Origin: Saprospiraceae bacterium
GTDB taxonomy: Bacteria; Bacteroidota; Bacteroidia; Chitinophagales; Saprospiraceae
Length of the DNA stretch: 54,682 nucleotides
Direction of reading: 5' to 3'
Assembly (NCBI GenBank): GCA_025056735.1
Contig: JANWVR010000058.1
Location: 1-54,682 of the forward strand
Shown: positions 26,700 to 35,127 of the stretch, in pieces
Layout: each line of letters begins with the position of its first letter
Position numbering within the stretch: position 1 is the stretch's first letter
The notes under the pieces: model-generated
The model's database searches: none
What the model was told of the DNA's origin: nothing
The model's input: only the letters and a program-made list of their open reading frames with translations
Position numbers and translations under genes: made by a program

Positions 26700-27028
26700 C
26701 AGTCCGTGATTACTTCATAGGTTTTGAATACCGATACCATGGGCGGCTTCTGGCCGCTCTCTTTGGCCCGGCGCACGTCCTCAAAGCCGCGCTTGTGCCC
26801 CTCCAAAAACTCGGGCGAGTTCGTCCAGGCCTTGAAGTGGTCTTCGCTGTCCCAATGGCTTACCACTAAGTACGGCTCGCCCTCTTTCTGCGGTTTCAGG
26901 ACGGACATGAAGCGAAAACCCGGCATGCGGTCAATGGCGCGCGCCCGGGTGCGAAACAGATCCTCGAAGCGCGAAGCGTAGTCTGCCTCGCAGGTGATGT
27001 AGTTGATGGCAACAAAACCCTTGTTCAT
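26699..27028 (-). CDS. ABM-family heme monooxygenase-like protein
   Basis: This 109-residue protein of the antibiotic-biosynthesis-monooxygenase fold is most like the IsdG/HmoA heme-degrading branch. The Asn-Trp-His triad that supports heme breakdown in IsdG (N7, W67, H77) has matching residues N9, W68 and H78 here (in AINYI, HFKAWTN, EGHKRGF). The conserved SHWDSEDHFKAWTNSPEF block and the following GQKPPM also fit HmoA. It would act as a cytoplasmic dimer that cleaves heme to release iron. Its promoter lies 34 bases upstream, and the 48-residue membrane protein follows in an ATGA overlap. Confidence 0.85.
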   Translation of the reverse strand: MNKGFVAINYITCEADYASRFEDLFRTRARAIDRMPGFRFMSVLKPQKEGEPYLVVSHWDSEDHFKAWTNSPEFLEGHKRGFEDVRRAKESGQKPPMVSVFKTYEVITD

Positions 27029-27061
27029 CTTGCGCTTATTTAGATTGATTTAACGCAAGGG

Positions 27062-27069
27062 CAAAGGTA
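27062..27069 (-). promoter_or_regulatory. -7 element of the monooxygenase promoter
   Basis: On the minus strand this reads TACCTTTG, 34 bases before the ATG at 27028. No distinct operator-like palindrome for iron regulation was seen around it. Confidence 0.55.
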
Positions 27070-27125
27070 GAAGCCGCTGGCGGAGTAGTCAGCAGTTAAC
27101 AGAAAAAAAATACGGGTGATTTTTG

Positions 27126-28334
27126 TCACTGCTCCAGAGCCTGCCCAAAGTCGGCAATAATGTCTGCGGAGTTTTCAATACCCACCGATACGCGCACCAA
27201 GCCATCGGTGATGCCGTTTTGCAGGCGCAGTTCGCGCGGCACGTTGAGGTGCGACGAAGAAGCCGGGTGCAACACCAGCGTGTCTACGTCGCCCAACGTG
27301 GGCGCTAAGGAGCAGAATTTAAGGCGATTGACGCAGCGGAGGGCGGCGTCGAAGCCGTCTTTAAGTTCAAAGCTGAGCATAGCGCCGAAGCCGCCGCGCA
27401 TCTGCTGGCGGGCCAGTTCGGCGTCGAGGTGCGATGGGAGCCCGGGGTAATTGACGCGAGCCACAGCAGGGTGCTGTTCTAAGAATTGGGCCAGGGCTAA
27501 GGCGTTTGCCGAGTGTCGCTCCATGCGTAGAGCGAGGGTTTTAAGGCCGTTGTGGGCGAGCCAGGCCTCGAAGGGCGAGCAGTTGGCGCCAATGAGTTTG
27601 ACGGTGCGCCAGATGCGCTGGCGCGTAAGCGCGGTGTCGCGCCCGATAACGACGCCGGCGATGCTGTTGCCGTGTCCGTTGAGGAATTTGGTGGCCGAAT
27701 GGACGATGAAGTCAGCGCCAAAGGCGAAAGGTTGCTGCAGAAGAGGGGTAGCAAACGTGTTATCCACAGCCAGCCAGGCGTCGTGCTTATGTGCCAGTTG
27801 AGCAACGGCCTTCAAATCAATGCAGGCTAAGGTTGGATTGGCGGGTGTTTCGGCATAGACCATTCGGATGCGCGGGTGGGTGCGCAGCGTCTGTTCTACC
27901 TGGTCGAGGTCGCGCAGGTTGATAAACAGTACCTCCACGCCCAAGGGCTGAAGGATGTCGGCAAGCAGTTCCGTCGTGCCGCCGTACAGATTGCCCTGGG
28001 TGAGCAGCTGATCGCCGCTGCGCAGCAGGCCCAACAACAGCGCCGAGATGGCGGACATACCCGAGGAGGTCATGATGCCATAGGCTTCGATGCCCAACCC
28101 AAAGGCCTCCAGCTCAGCTATTTTGCGAGCAACGGCGTCGGTGGTAGGGTTGCCATAACGGCTGTATGTGTGGGCTGTAGCAGGGTTTCGGAAAACTTCG
28201 ATGCACGCATCTAAATTGTCGAAGGCAAACGAAGAGGTGGCATAAATGGGCAGGATGTGCGGCGCAGTGGTGCGGTTTTCCGCCTGTTCTTTGACCACAA
28301 ACGAGTCGGGACGCATAGAAGGCTTAGAAATCAT
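27126..28334 (-). CDS. PLP-dependent trans-sulfuration enzyme (Cys/Met family)
   Basis: This 402-residue enzyme of the Cys/Met metabolism PLP family includes cystathionine gamma-synthase, cystathionine lyases and O-acyl-homoserine sulfhydrylases. The PLP lysine is K216 in VHSATKFLNGHGN, the ring-stacking Tyr is Y117 in NLYGGT, and D191 (AVDNTFATP) contacts the PLP nitrogen. The Cys typical of methionine gamma-lyase is replaced by Gly after LYG, which argues against that activity. Which of the remaining activities it has cannot be decided by eye. The start at 28334 (MISKPSMRPDSF) was chosen because the upstream extension is unlike the family. It may work with the CBS-like enzyme at 50 kb. Confidence 0.9.
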   Translation of the reverse strand: MISKPSMRPDSFVVKEQAENRTTAPHILPIYATSSFAFDNLDACIEVFRNPATAHTYSRYGNPTTDAVARKIAELEAFGLGIEAYGIMTSSGMSAISALLLGLLRSGDQLLTQGNLYGGTTELLADILQPLGVEVLFINLRDLDQVEQTLRTHPRIRMVYAETPANPTLACIDLKAVAQLAHKHDAWLAVDNTFATPLLQQPFAFGADFIVHSATKFLNGHGNSIAGVVIGRDTALTRQRIWRTVKLIGANCSPFEAWLAHNGLKTLALRMERHSANALALAQFLEQHPAVARVNYPGLPSHLDAELARQQMRGGFGAMLSFELKDGFDAALRCVNRLKFCSLAPTLGDVDTLVLHPASSSHLNVPRELRLQNGITDGLVRVSVGIENSADIIADFGQALEQ

Positions 28335-28491
28335 TGCCGTATATGGGCTGTTTTTTTTGATGAAAAGATGGATTTGCAAAGGACAAAGGTTGGGCTGAAG
28401 ATGGCTATACAAAAAGGCCGCAAAGGTTCTCGTATATTCAGCAACATTGGTTGCGCAAAAATGCGCCGTACGCAGGCCGGTGAGGCGGGTG

Positions 28492-28499
28492 TATTTTTG
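28492..28499 (+). promoter_or_regulatory. -7 element of the S41 protease gene
   Basis: TATTTTTG matches TAnnTTTG and lies 26 bases before ATG 28525, supporting that start rather than one further upstream. Confidence 0.5.
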
Positions 28500-28524
28500 C
28501 TGCCAATTTGCGCCACCTGTTCTC

Positions 28525-30153
28525 ATGTCCGCATCTGCAACATTACAAACCCGACTTCCGCTCATTCTGGCCGGCGTGTTGGCTCTGGGTATGTTTATTG
28601 GTCAGAAACTCCCGCGCTACGACGGGCATCTATGGATAGCCCCGGCGGCCTATCGGCTTTCGGCGGCACATAGCCCCATAGAGGAGATTTTGCGCTATAT
28701 CGAGGCTCGTTATGTGGACTCTGTTGCCATAGAGCCGCTGCAGGAGGAGGCCATTCATCACCTGCTGGCCCAACTCGACCCCCATTCGGCATACATCTCC
28801 CCGGAAGAGTTGAGCCTTCAGGAAGAAATGATGACGGGCAGTTTCGAGGGCATTGGTGTAGAGTTTTTGATCATCAACGATACCATACAGGTAGTTTCGG
28901 TGATTTCTGGCGGGCCTTCGGAACGGGCAGGGCTACTGGCTGGTGATAAAATTGTATCTGTAGGCGACACTTTAGTGGCCGGTACAGGCATCACCAATGC
29001 AGAGGTCATTCGCCGTTTGCGCGGACCAAAAGGAAGCACCGTGCGTCTTGGTATTCTACGAGGTCGCGAAGGGAAACTGCGCTCTTTTACGGTGGAACGC
29101 GATGTCATTCCGGTGCACAGCGTGGATGTCGCCTATATGCTCGACGAACAGACGGGCTATGTCAAAATCAACCGCTTTAGCGCCACCACCCAGCAGGAGT
29201 TTTTAGAAGCCATGGAGCGCTTGGTGAAGCAAGAAGGCATGAAGCGATTGGTACTCGACCTGCGGGGCAATCCCGGCGGTTACTTGACCGAGGCGACGGA
29301 TTTGCTGAGCCAGTTTTTCCCGAAAGGCAAACTTTTGGTGTACACCGAGGGCCGCGCCGAGCCCCGGCAGGAGTACAAAAGCCACGGTCGCGCCCGCTTC
29401 GACCTTGGGGATATTGCCGTGCTGGTGGACGAAGGCTCGGCCTCAGCCAGCGAAATTGTCGCCGGCGCCGTGCAAGACCACGATCGCGGCTGGGTCATCG
29501 GTCGCCGCACCTTCGGCAAAGGGTTGGTGCAGGCCGAATACCCGCTGAGCAACGGCGGTGCGCTGCGATTGACCACCTCACGCTACTACACCCCCAGCGG
29601 ACGTTGCATTCAGCGCCACTACAAAGACGACCCTGACTACGACGATGAGCTCGAGCGCCGCCTCCACAACGGCGAACTGACCGACTCGTCAGCCCAAAAA
29701 CTGACCGATACCACGCGCTACTTCACCGGCGCCGGGCGCGTCGTCTACGGCGGCGGCGGTATCATGCCTGACGTGTTCATCCCGGCAGATACTTCCTTTT
29801 TGAACGACTATTACATGCAGGTGTTTCCTCATCTTTCGCCCTTCGCCGTACGCTGGCTCAGCGAGCAGACCCGGCAGCCGATACCCGGTGATGCGACCGC
29901 ATTCGTTCGACAATTCGTTTTACCTGCCGATTTGACCCGCCAATTCGCTGACTATGCTACCGAACAAGGTGTGCCTTTCGACCTGCGCCAGTGGGAACGC
30001 TGCCGCCATGAATTGCAACGGCAACTGAAAGCGTACATCGCCCGGCAGCGCTTCGGACGCGAAGGCTACTACCGCGCCCTCAACGACGATGACCCTGCCG
30101 TAGAAAAAGCCCTGCAACTGCTCCGCAACGGCACGGCACCCGGCCACAAATAA
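28525..30153 (+). CDS. S41 C-terminal processing protease
   Basis: This 542-residue periplasmic serine protease of the CtpA/Prc family trims or degrades proteins from exposed C-termini. It has an uncleaved or cleaved N-terminal hydrophobic segment (LPLILAGVLALGMFIG) and a PDZ domain (residues about 85-170, GGPSERAGLLAGDKIVSVGD). The S41 core (about 190-360) carries LDLRGNPGGYLTEATDL, nucleophile Ser in DEGSASASEIVAGAVQD and general-base Lys in FGKGLVQ. A C-terminal helical extension (about 420-540) is typical of the Bacteroidota type. The ATG at 28525 follows a -7 element. It is divergent from the trans-sulfuration gene. Confidence 0.94.
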   Translation: MSASATLQTRLPLILAGVLALGMFIGQKLPRYDGHLWIAPAAYRLSAAHSPIEEILRYIEARYVDSVAIEPLQEEAIHHLLAQLDPHSAYISPEELSLQEEMMTGSFEGIGVEFLIINDTIQVVSVISGGPSERAGLLAGDKIVSVGDTLVAGTGITNAEVIRRLRGPKGSTVRLGILRGREGKLRSFTVERDVIPVHSVDVAYMLDEQTGYVKINRFSATTQQEFLEAMERLVKQEGMKRLVLDLRGNPGGYLTEATDLLSQFFPKGKLLVYTEGRAEPRQEYKSHGRARFDLGDIAVLVDEGSASASEIVAGAVQDHDRGWVIGRRTFGKGLVQAEYPLSNGGALRLTTSRYYTPSGRCIQRHYKDDPDYDDELERRLHNGELTDSSAQKLTDTTRYFTGAGRVVYGGGGIMPDVFIPADTSFLNDYYMQVFPHLSPFAVRWLSEQTRQPIPGDATAFVRQFVLPADLTRQFADYATEQGVPFDLRQWERCRHELQRQLKAYIARQRFGREGYYRALNDDDPAVEKALQLLRNGTAPGHK

Positions 30154-30177
30154 AGTCGCCACGCTGAAAATTTACCC

Positions 30178-30185
30178 TACTTTCG
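30178..30185 (+). promoter_or_regulatory. -7 element of the 40-aa lipoprotein gene
   Basis: TACTTTCG, one base off consensus, lies 30 bases before ATG 30215. Confidence 0.4.
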
Positions 30186-30214
30186 CTGCCGCTAACGCAA
30201 ACAAAGGCTTGAAT

Positions 30215-30337
30215 ATGAACATGAGAAAAGCAAAAATAAACGCCTTGCGCCTGCTCTTTTGGGCTTTGATGGTGGGTATGATGGTACTGGAGGCGTGTAG
30301 CCTCTTTCGCCCCAAATGCGACTGTCCAAAGTTTTAG
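30215..30337 (+). CDS. Tiny 40-aa lipoprotein with CxCPKF tail
   Basis: ATG 30215 to TAG 30335 encodes 40 residues. A basic start (MNMRKAKINALR) is followed by a hydrophobic stretch (LLFWALMVGMMVL) and a lipobox EAC. The mature peptide would have only about 14 residues, CSLFRPKCDCPKF. The combination of a lipoprotein signal with a short Cys-x-Cys-Pro-(Lys)-aromatic end recurs in Bacteroidota, which makes a real gene likely. The role is unknown. It sits between the S41 protease and the atypical pyruvate kinase, 38 bases before the latter, with its own -7 element. Confidence 0.7.
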   Translation: MNMRKAKINALRLLFWALMVGMMVLEACSLFRPKCDCPKF

Positions 30338-30374
30338 CGTTCCCTCTGCCTCTTGGAAAGGTGAGGTTTCAACA

Positions 30375-31889
30375 ATGAAAACTGCTGACATGCTCCGCGA
30401 TGCGCTGCTGGCACTGCGCGCCGATATGCTCCACGCGGAGCGAGAGCATCAGGCGCTGCTTCAAAGCGTTCACCCACAGCAGCATGTTAGCGCGCGCAAT
30501 TTGCTGCACTACCTGTCGCTGCGCTGCCACGACCTGCGCGACCTGCAAGACGATCTGCACAACGCTGGCCTGTCGTCGTTGGCCAGCTGTGAGAGCCATG
30601 CCCTTCACCAGGTCGAGGCCGTCCTAAAACATCTGGGCCAGCATTTTTCAGAGGGCGCTTTCTGCGACTATCCCACCGCACGCCGCATTTTGCAGCAGCG
30701 GGCTACGGCGCTTTTCGGGCCAAAGGTGAACCCACACATCCCACACCTGATGGTTACCTTCGACACCGATATGGCCGAAAATTATGCCCAGGTGAAAGCG
30801 TTTCTGCTGGCCGGCATGAACGTGGCGCGCATCAATTGCGCGCACGACGACCCCGACACCTGGTTAGCCATGATCCGCAACGTGCGCAAAGCCATGCGCG
30901 CCACTGGACGCCCTTGTAAGATATATGCCGACCTGGCTGGGCCCAAAATCCGCACTGTATTGCTGGCCAAGGGCCGGAAGAAAGGGCGGCTTAAAGTGAG
31001 CGAAAACGAGCGATTTCTGTTGGCGGACGAGGATGCCGCTCTAGCCCCCGATGCCAAGGCCATCGGCTGCACGCTGCCAGGCGCTGTGGCGGCCCTACGC
31101 CCGGGCGACCGCGTTCTCTTCGACGATGGCCTCTACGAGGCCGTAGTGGAAAAGGCCGAGGGAAGCATCGCCTCGCTGCGCTTGGTGCGCGCCTCTGCGG
31201 CTAAGCCCCGCCTCCGAGCGGAAAAGGGCATCAACTTTCCCGACACCGTGCTGCCCGTAACCAGCCTGACGGAATTCGACCGTTCGGTGCTCCCGTTCAT
31301 CGCTCAGTACGCCGATATCGTAGGTTTTTCTTTTGTGCAGCGGGCCGAAGATGTGGCTGAACTGCAGACGCTTTTGCGGCAATATACCCGGCGGCCGTTG
31401 CCTATTGTGCTCAAAATGGAGACCTTTGAGGCTGTGCAAAACCTGCCTTCGCTGCTTTTTCAGGGCATGCACGAGGCTACCTTTGGCGTCATGATTGCGC
31501 GCGGCGACCTGGCAGTTGAGATTGGCTTCGAGCGCATGAGCGAAATTCAGGAGGAAATTCTGTGGTTGTGCGAGGCGGCACATGCTCCCGTCGTATGGGC
31601 CACTCAGGTGCTCGAGACGCAAGCCAAGAGCGGCGTAGCGACCCGCTCGGAGGTAACCGACGCGGCCCGCGCTGCCCACGCCGAGTGCGTTATGCTCAAC
31701 AAAGGCCGCTACATGTTGGCCGTGCTCGACTCGCTGCGCGACATCCTGCACCGCAGCGGAGGGCACCACCTCAAAAAACGCTACATCTTTCGGCCACTGT
31801 CTATTGCAGAGGGCTTCTTCAAGCGCACTTCGACTTCCCCAAACACTCGCCCTGCCGGCCGAAGAAAGGCAAAAAGCCGAGAAAAATAA
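30375..31889 (+). CDS. Atypical pyruvate kinase
   Basis: This 504-residue protein consists of a pyruvate kinase barrel preceded by an unusual helical extension of about 120 residues, and it lacks the usual C-terminal allosteric domain. Active-site motifs are recognisable but altered. MNVARINCAHDD replaces the usual NFSH. GPKIRT carries Lys where the K+-dependent enzymes have Glu. K347 and E349 (LKMETFE), ARGDLAVEIGFE, and ATQVLETQ with the catalytic Thr are all kept. The usual MLSGETA is replaced by VMLNKGRY. The Lys in GPK together with Leu three residues before is the pattern of K+-independent pyruvate kinases. It probably makes ATP and pyruvate from PEP, but a side role is possible. The end is basic (PAGRRKAKSREK). 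Confidence 0.85.
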   Translation: MKTADMLRDALLALRADMLHAEREHQALLQSVHPQQHVSARNLLHYLSLRCHDLRDLQDDLHNAGLSSLASCESHALHQVEAVLKHLGQHFSEGAFCDYPTARRILQQRATALFGPKVNPHIPHLMVTFDTDMAENYAQVKAFLLAGMNVARINCAHDDPDTWLAMIRNVRKAMRATGRPCKIYADLAGPKIRTVLLAKGRKKGRLKVSENERFLLADEDAALAPDAKAIGCTLPGAVAALRPGDRVLFDDGLYEAVVEKAEGSIASLRLVRASAAKPRLRAEKGINFPDTVLPVTSLTEFDRSVLPFIAQYADIVGFSFVQRAEDVAELQTLLRQYTRRPLPIVLKMETFEAVQNLPSLLFQGMHEATFGVMIARGDLAVEIGFERMSEIQEEILWLCEAAHAPVVWATQVLETQAKSGVATRSEVTDAARAAHAECVMLNKGRYMLAVLDSLRDILHRSGGHHLKKRYIFRPLSIAEGFFKRTSTSPNTRPAGRRKAKSREK

Positions 31890-31953
31890 CCCGCTCCGCT
31901 CAACGAGTCAGGCACTCTTCTCCCCAGCACGCGCGCTTTCCTGCTGGGCATGG

Positions 31954-33636
31954 TTATACAGCACCGCTGTCCGGAGCCGTTTGCCCCATCGCCAACGTTT
32001 GCCCACCCGGCTGTTGGGCGAAGAGCGCCCTCAAGGGATCCTGAGGCGACAGCTGCTCGCAGTGCACAAAATCAGCGTCGCCAATGTCGTAGCGTTCGTG
32101 GAAACCGCGCAACGCCAGCCGAATGTTCTTCGACTGCGCTTTCACGGCAGCAAAATCGCGAATAATCTCCAGCACATCGAAGTCTATGTAAGCCGTATCG
32201 GAAGCGTCAATCAATACCTGGGAGCCTTCCGGTAGCTGGTCGAGCGTGCGTTTGATGCTGGCTTTGTTCAGAAAAGAAACTTCCTGCGACAGGCGTATGC
32301 GAATAAGGTCGCCCTCGTGGTATTCTTCCGAATGAAAGAAATAGGCGTTTTTCATATTGGCATATAAAAGGTAAAAAGTGCTGATAGCCAGACCTATCAG
32401 CACGCCTGTGAGCAGGTCGGTCAGCACAATGGCCACTACCGTAACGATAAAAGGCCGCCATTGATATTTACCGTTTTTCCAAACCTCCTTGAAAATAGAG
32501 GGCTTGGCCAGCTTGTAACCCACCGTAAGAAGGATGGCAGCCAGCGAGGACAACGGGATGAGGTTGAGCGCGTTGGGGATAGTGATTACGGTCAAAAGAA
32601 GAAAGAAGCCGTGCAGTATAGTGGACGCTTTTGTACGCGCACCGGCAGCCAGGTTGGCGGAACTACGCACAATAACTGAAGTCATGGGAAGGCCGCCTAC
32701 TAAACCTGAGAGCATGTTTCCAATACCCTGCGCACGCAGCTCAATGTTCGGATCCGTCGTGCGTTTAAGAGGGTCTTCCCGATCCATTGCCTCTATGCAC
32801 AATAGGGTTTCAACAGAAGCTATGGCGCACAGAGTCAGCGCAACGGTGTACACATGGGTATTACTCCAGGCAGAAAAGTCGGGCAGTGTGAAGATGCTGA
32901 AAAACTCGCTCAGGCTATTGGCTACTGGAATGCTAACTAAGTGGTCTTTTTGAATGACCCATTCGCTGGCGTTGAAAAATTTAAAGACCTCATTTACAAA
33001 AATGCTGAACAGTACAGCCACCAATGCTCCAGGAATGACACCCAGGCATCGTTTTACTGCCGGTCGCTCAGCAGCGATCAAAATAGCCAGCGACAACCCA
33101 GCTACTAATGCAGCGCCAGGGTGTATGTACTGCATCAGGGCGCTCCACAAAATGGAGAAAATAGTTTCGCCAGAAGGCCCCCAAAAAGACTCGCTGCCCT
33201 CCACCTCGCGGTCGTAGCCTAAGGCATGCGGCAATTGTTTTAAAATGATGATGATGCCAATACCCGTTAGCATGCCTCGGATTACACTGGAAGGAATAAA
33301 GTCAGCGATACCGCCGGCTTTTAGAAGCCCTAAGGCTAGCTGCATGGCACCGGCCAAAACGACCGCTAATAAAAAGACCTCGTAGCTGCCCAATTGCTGG
33401 ATGGATACCAAGACCACAGCGGTTAGCCCGGCTGCCGGGCCACTTACGCTGGTGTGTGAATTGCTTAGCAAACCTATGACAATACCGCCTACAATACCGG
33501 CAATCATCCCTGCAAACAACGGCGCGCCCGAAGCCAGCGCGATGCCTAAGCACAAAGGCAAGGCCACTAAAAACACCACAATAGATGCCGGTAAATCATA
33601 CCTGAGATGAGGGACGTAGCGCTTGAATATATTCAT
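31954..33636 (-). CDS. SulP family anion transporter with STAS domain
   Basis: This 560-residue inner-membrane transporter of the SulP/SLC26 family moves anions such as sulfate or bicarbonate. The membrane domain (residues about 15-430) has 12 or more helices and family motifs (ASGAPLFAGMIAGIVGGIVI, SVSGPAAGLTAVVL, GLVGGLPMTSVIVRSSAN). The C-terminal STAS domain (about 440-545) includes VLIDASDTAYIDFDVLEII. The specificity cannot be read off; the GGLPMTSVIVRS segment is also found in BicA-like and sulfate members. The start at 33636 (MNIFKRYVPHLRYDLPASIV) is at the family N-terminus; the frame is open 240 bases further upstream but is not needed. It converges on the pyruvate kinase. Confidence 0.92.
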   Translation of the reverse strand: MNIFKRYVPHLRYDLPASIVVFLVALPLCLGIALASGAPLFAGMIAGIVGGIVIGLLSNSHTSVSGPAAGLTAVVLVSIQQLGSYEVFLLAVVLAGAMQLALGLLKAGGIADFIPSSVIRGMLTGIGIIIILKQLPHALGYDREVEGSESFWGPSGETIFSILWSALMQYIHPGAALVAGLSLAILIAAERPAVKRCLGVIPGALVAVLFSIFVNEVFKFFNASEWVIQKDHLVSIPVANSLSEFFSIFTLPDFSAWSNTHVYTVALTLCAIASVETLLCIEAMDREDPLKRTTDPNIELRAQGIGNMLSGLVGGLPMTSVIVRSSANLAAGARTKASTILHGFFLLLTVITIPNALNLIPLSSLAAILLTVGYKLAKPSIFKEVWKNGKYQWRPFIVTVVAIVLTDLLTGVLIGLAISTFYLLYANMKNAYFFHSEEYHEGDLIRIRLSQEVSFLNKASIKRTLDQLPEGSQVLIDASDTAYIDFDVLEIIRDFAAVKAQSKNIRLALRGFHERYDIGDADFVHCEQLSPQDPLRALFAQQPGGQTLAMGQTAPDSGAV

Positions 33637-33832
33637 CAGGGCAAGCCAGGAAATGGATTTGAACAACCAAAAAATAAGAAAGCCTGCTTCCGCAAAGTCG
33701 GAAGAGAAGCCAGAGGTAGAAGACAACCCGGACTGTTGGAAAGGAGCCTTGTCAGCACAAACCGGGGCCTCTGGGGTGATGTGTGGCCTGCGCAAGGGCA
33801 TTGTCCTTTTACATGCAGGCGCTACAAAGGTC

Positions 33833-33840
33833 TTACTTTT
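33833..33840 (+). promoter_or_regulatory. -7 element of the MDR oxidoreductase
   Basis: TACTTTTG fits TAnnTTTG and lies 26 bases before the GTG at 33867. It excludes the longer reading that starts at 33783. Confidence 0.55.
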
Positions 33841-33866
33841 GCTGCGTACAAACACACGCTCTGCCC

Positions 33867-34847
33867 GTGAATGCACTGGAATTGCAACATATTGGCCATC
33901 CGCTCGTTCTGACGACGCGCGAAGTGCCTGAGGAGACTACCGATACAGCAGTGGTGCGCTTGCACGCCGCTGCACTCAACCACCGCGACTATTGGATTAC
34001 CCAGGGCCAATACGCTCAGATTCGCCTTCCGGTCATTCTGGGGAGTGATGGCGCGGGCGAATGGCGGGGCCAGTCCGTCGTGATTTATCCGGCTTTTGAC
34101 TGGGGCGATAACCCGCACATGCCTGGGCGCGCCTTTCGCGTGCTGGGCATGCCGGAGGACGGCACTTTTGCCGAATACATTCGCGTGCCACGCAACCACC
34201 TGTTTGCTAAGCCCGAGCACCTGACGTGGGAGCAGGCTGCTGCCTTGCCCTTAGCCGGCCTGACGGCATACCGCGTCCTGTTTTCGCGCTGCCAGCTGCA
34301 AGCGGGCGAGCGCGTGCTCATCACTGGCATTGGCGGCGGCGTAGCGCTAATGGCCTGTCAGATGGCCTTAACTGCTGGCGCAGAAGTATTCGTTACCTCC
34401 GGTTCGGAGGAAAAAATCCAGCGCGCTGTTCAACTCGGCGCTCGAGGTGGTGCTAATTACCGCGCTGCTGATTGGCACAAACAACTCCGCGAGCAGGCTG
34501 GCGGCTTCGACGTGATCGTTGACTCGGCTGGCGGCGATGCCTTCTCTCTGTTACCCACCTTGTGCAATACAGGCGCTCGCATCGGCATCTACGGCGGCGG
34601 CCAGGGGAAGATTAACGGCCTCAGCCCTCAGGTGATCTTCTGGAAGCAAATCAGCATTCACGGCTCCAGTATGGGCTCACCACAGGAGTTCGAGCAAATG
34701 CTCCATTTTGTACAGCAGCATCGCATCGTACCTATCGTGGACGCCGTATTCCCGCTGGCCGAAGGCAATGCCGCCTTGCAGCGTTTGGCTGCTGCCGAGC
34801 AGTTCGGCAAAATCGTACTTGCCATTGGCAGTAATGCCGCAAATTAG
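33867..34847 (+). CDS. Zinc-type/quinone MDR oxidoreductase
   Basis: This 326-residue medium-chain dehydrogenase/reductase probably uses NAD(P)H. It shows the GroES-like N-terminal domain (LHAAALNHRDYWITQGQYAQ, LPVILGSDGAGEW), the substrate-channel segment GTFAEYIRVPRNHLFAKPEH, and the Rossmann nucleotide loop GIGGGVALMACQMA. The C-terminal part is typical of quinone oxidoreductases. The structural-zinc Cys cluster is absent and a Cys-less catalytic site is seen, so quinone oxidoreductase-like is preferred over alcohol dehydrogenase. The start is GTG 33867 because the -7 element sits just upstream and the nearby ATG 33871 is out of frame. The substrate is unknown. Confidence 0.87.
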   Translation: MNALELQHIGHPLVLTTREVPEETTDTAVVRLHAAALNHRDYWITQGQYAQIRLPVILGSDGAGEWRGQSVVIYPAFDWGDNPHMPGRAFRVLGMPEDGTFAEYIRVPRNHLFAKPEHLTWEQAAALPLAGLTAYRVLFSRCQLQAGERVLITGIGGGVALMACQMALTAGAEVFVTSGSEEKIQRAVQLGARGGANYRAADWHKQLREQAGGFDVIVDSAGGDAFSLLPTLCNTGARIGIYGGGQGKINGLSPQVIFWKQISIHGSSMGSPQEFEQMLHFVQQHRIVPIVDAVFPLAEGNAALQRLAAAEQFGKIVLAIGSNAAN

Positions 34848-34896
34848 CGCCGCAGTTGTTTTCTTTTCAAAAGACAAAACGTTCTCATTCAACGCC

Positions 34897-35115
34897 ATGT
34901 CAAAGCGTATCCTCGGTATCTTGCTTCGCGTCGTCCTGGTTTTCGGCGCTTTTGTGGGCCTGCAGTATTTCATTCCCTATTACTTCCTCGTGGGTGGCGG
35001 CCTGATAGCCGGCGCCTTCACCTATCTGACCAGCGACGACCGGCCTCTCGCTTACGGCCTGCTGGCCGGCAGCGTGCTGTTTGGCATCTTTGCCTATCTG
35101 TACGGAACCGTCTAA
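34897..35115 (+). CDS. Small 72-aa membrane protein
   Basis: This 72-residue protein has three hydrophobic helices (ILLRVVLVFGAFVGLQYFIP, YYFLVGGGLIAGAFTYL, AYGLLAGSVLFGIFAYLYG) and almost no loops. The family is not recognised. ATG 34897 gives a basic opening (MSKRILG). It lies 49 bases after the MDR gene on the same strand and may be co-transcribed with it. It converges on an outer-membrane-type gene with 12 bases between. Confidence 0.75.
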   Translation: MSKRILGILLRVVLVFGAFVGLQYFIPYYFLVGGGLIAGAFTYLTSDDRPLAYGLLAGSVLFGIFAYLYGTV

Positions 35116-35127
35116 GCGCCCTCGCGT

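Noticed and set aside
27126-28334. Methionine gamma-lyase
   Set aside because: The Cys that follows LYG in that enzyme is Gly here.
31095-31769. 224-codon antisense frame in the pyruvate kinase gene
   Set aside because: It is a mirror of a well-supported gene and has no recognisable domain.
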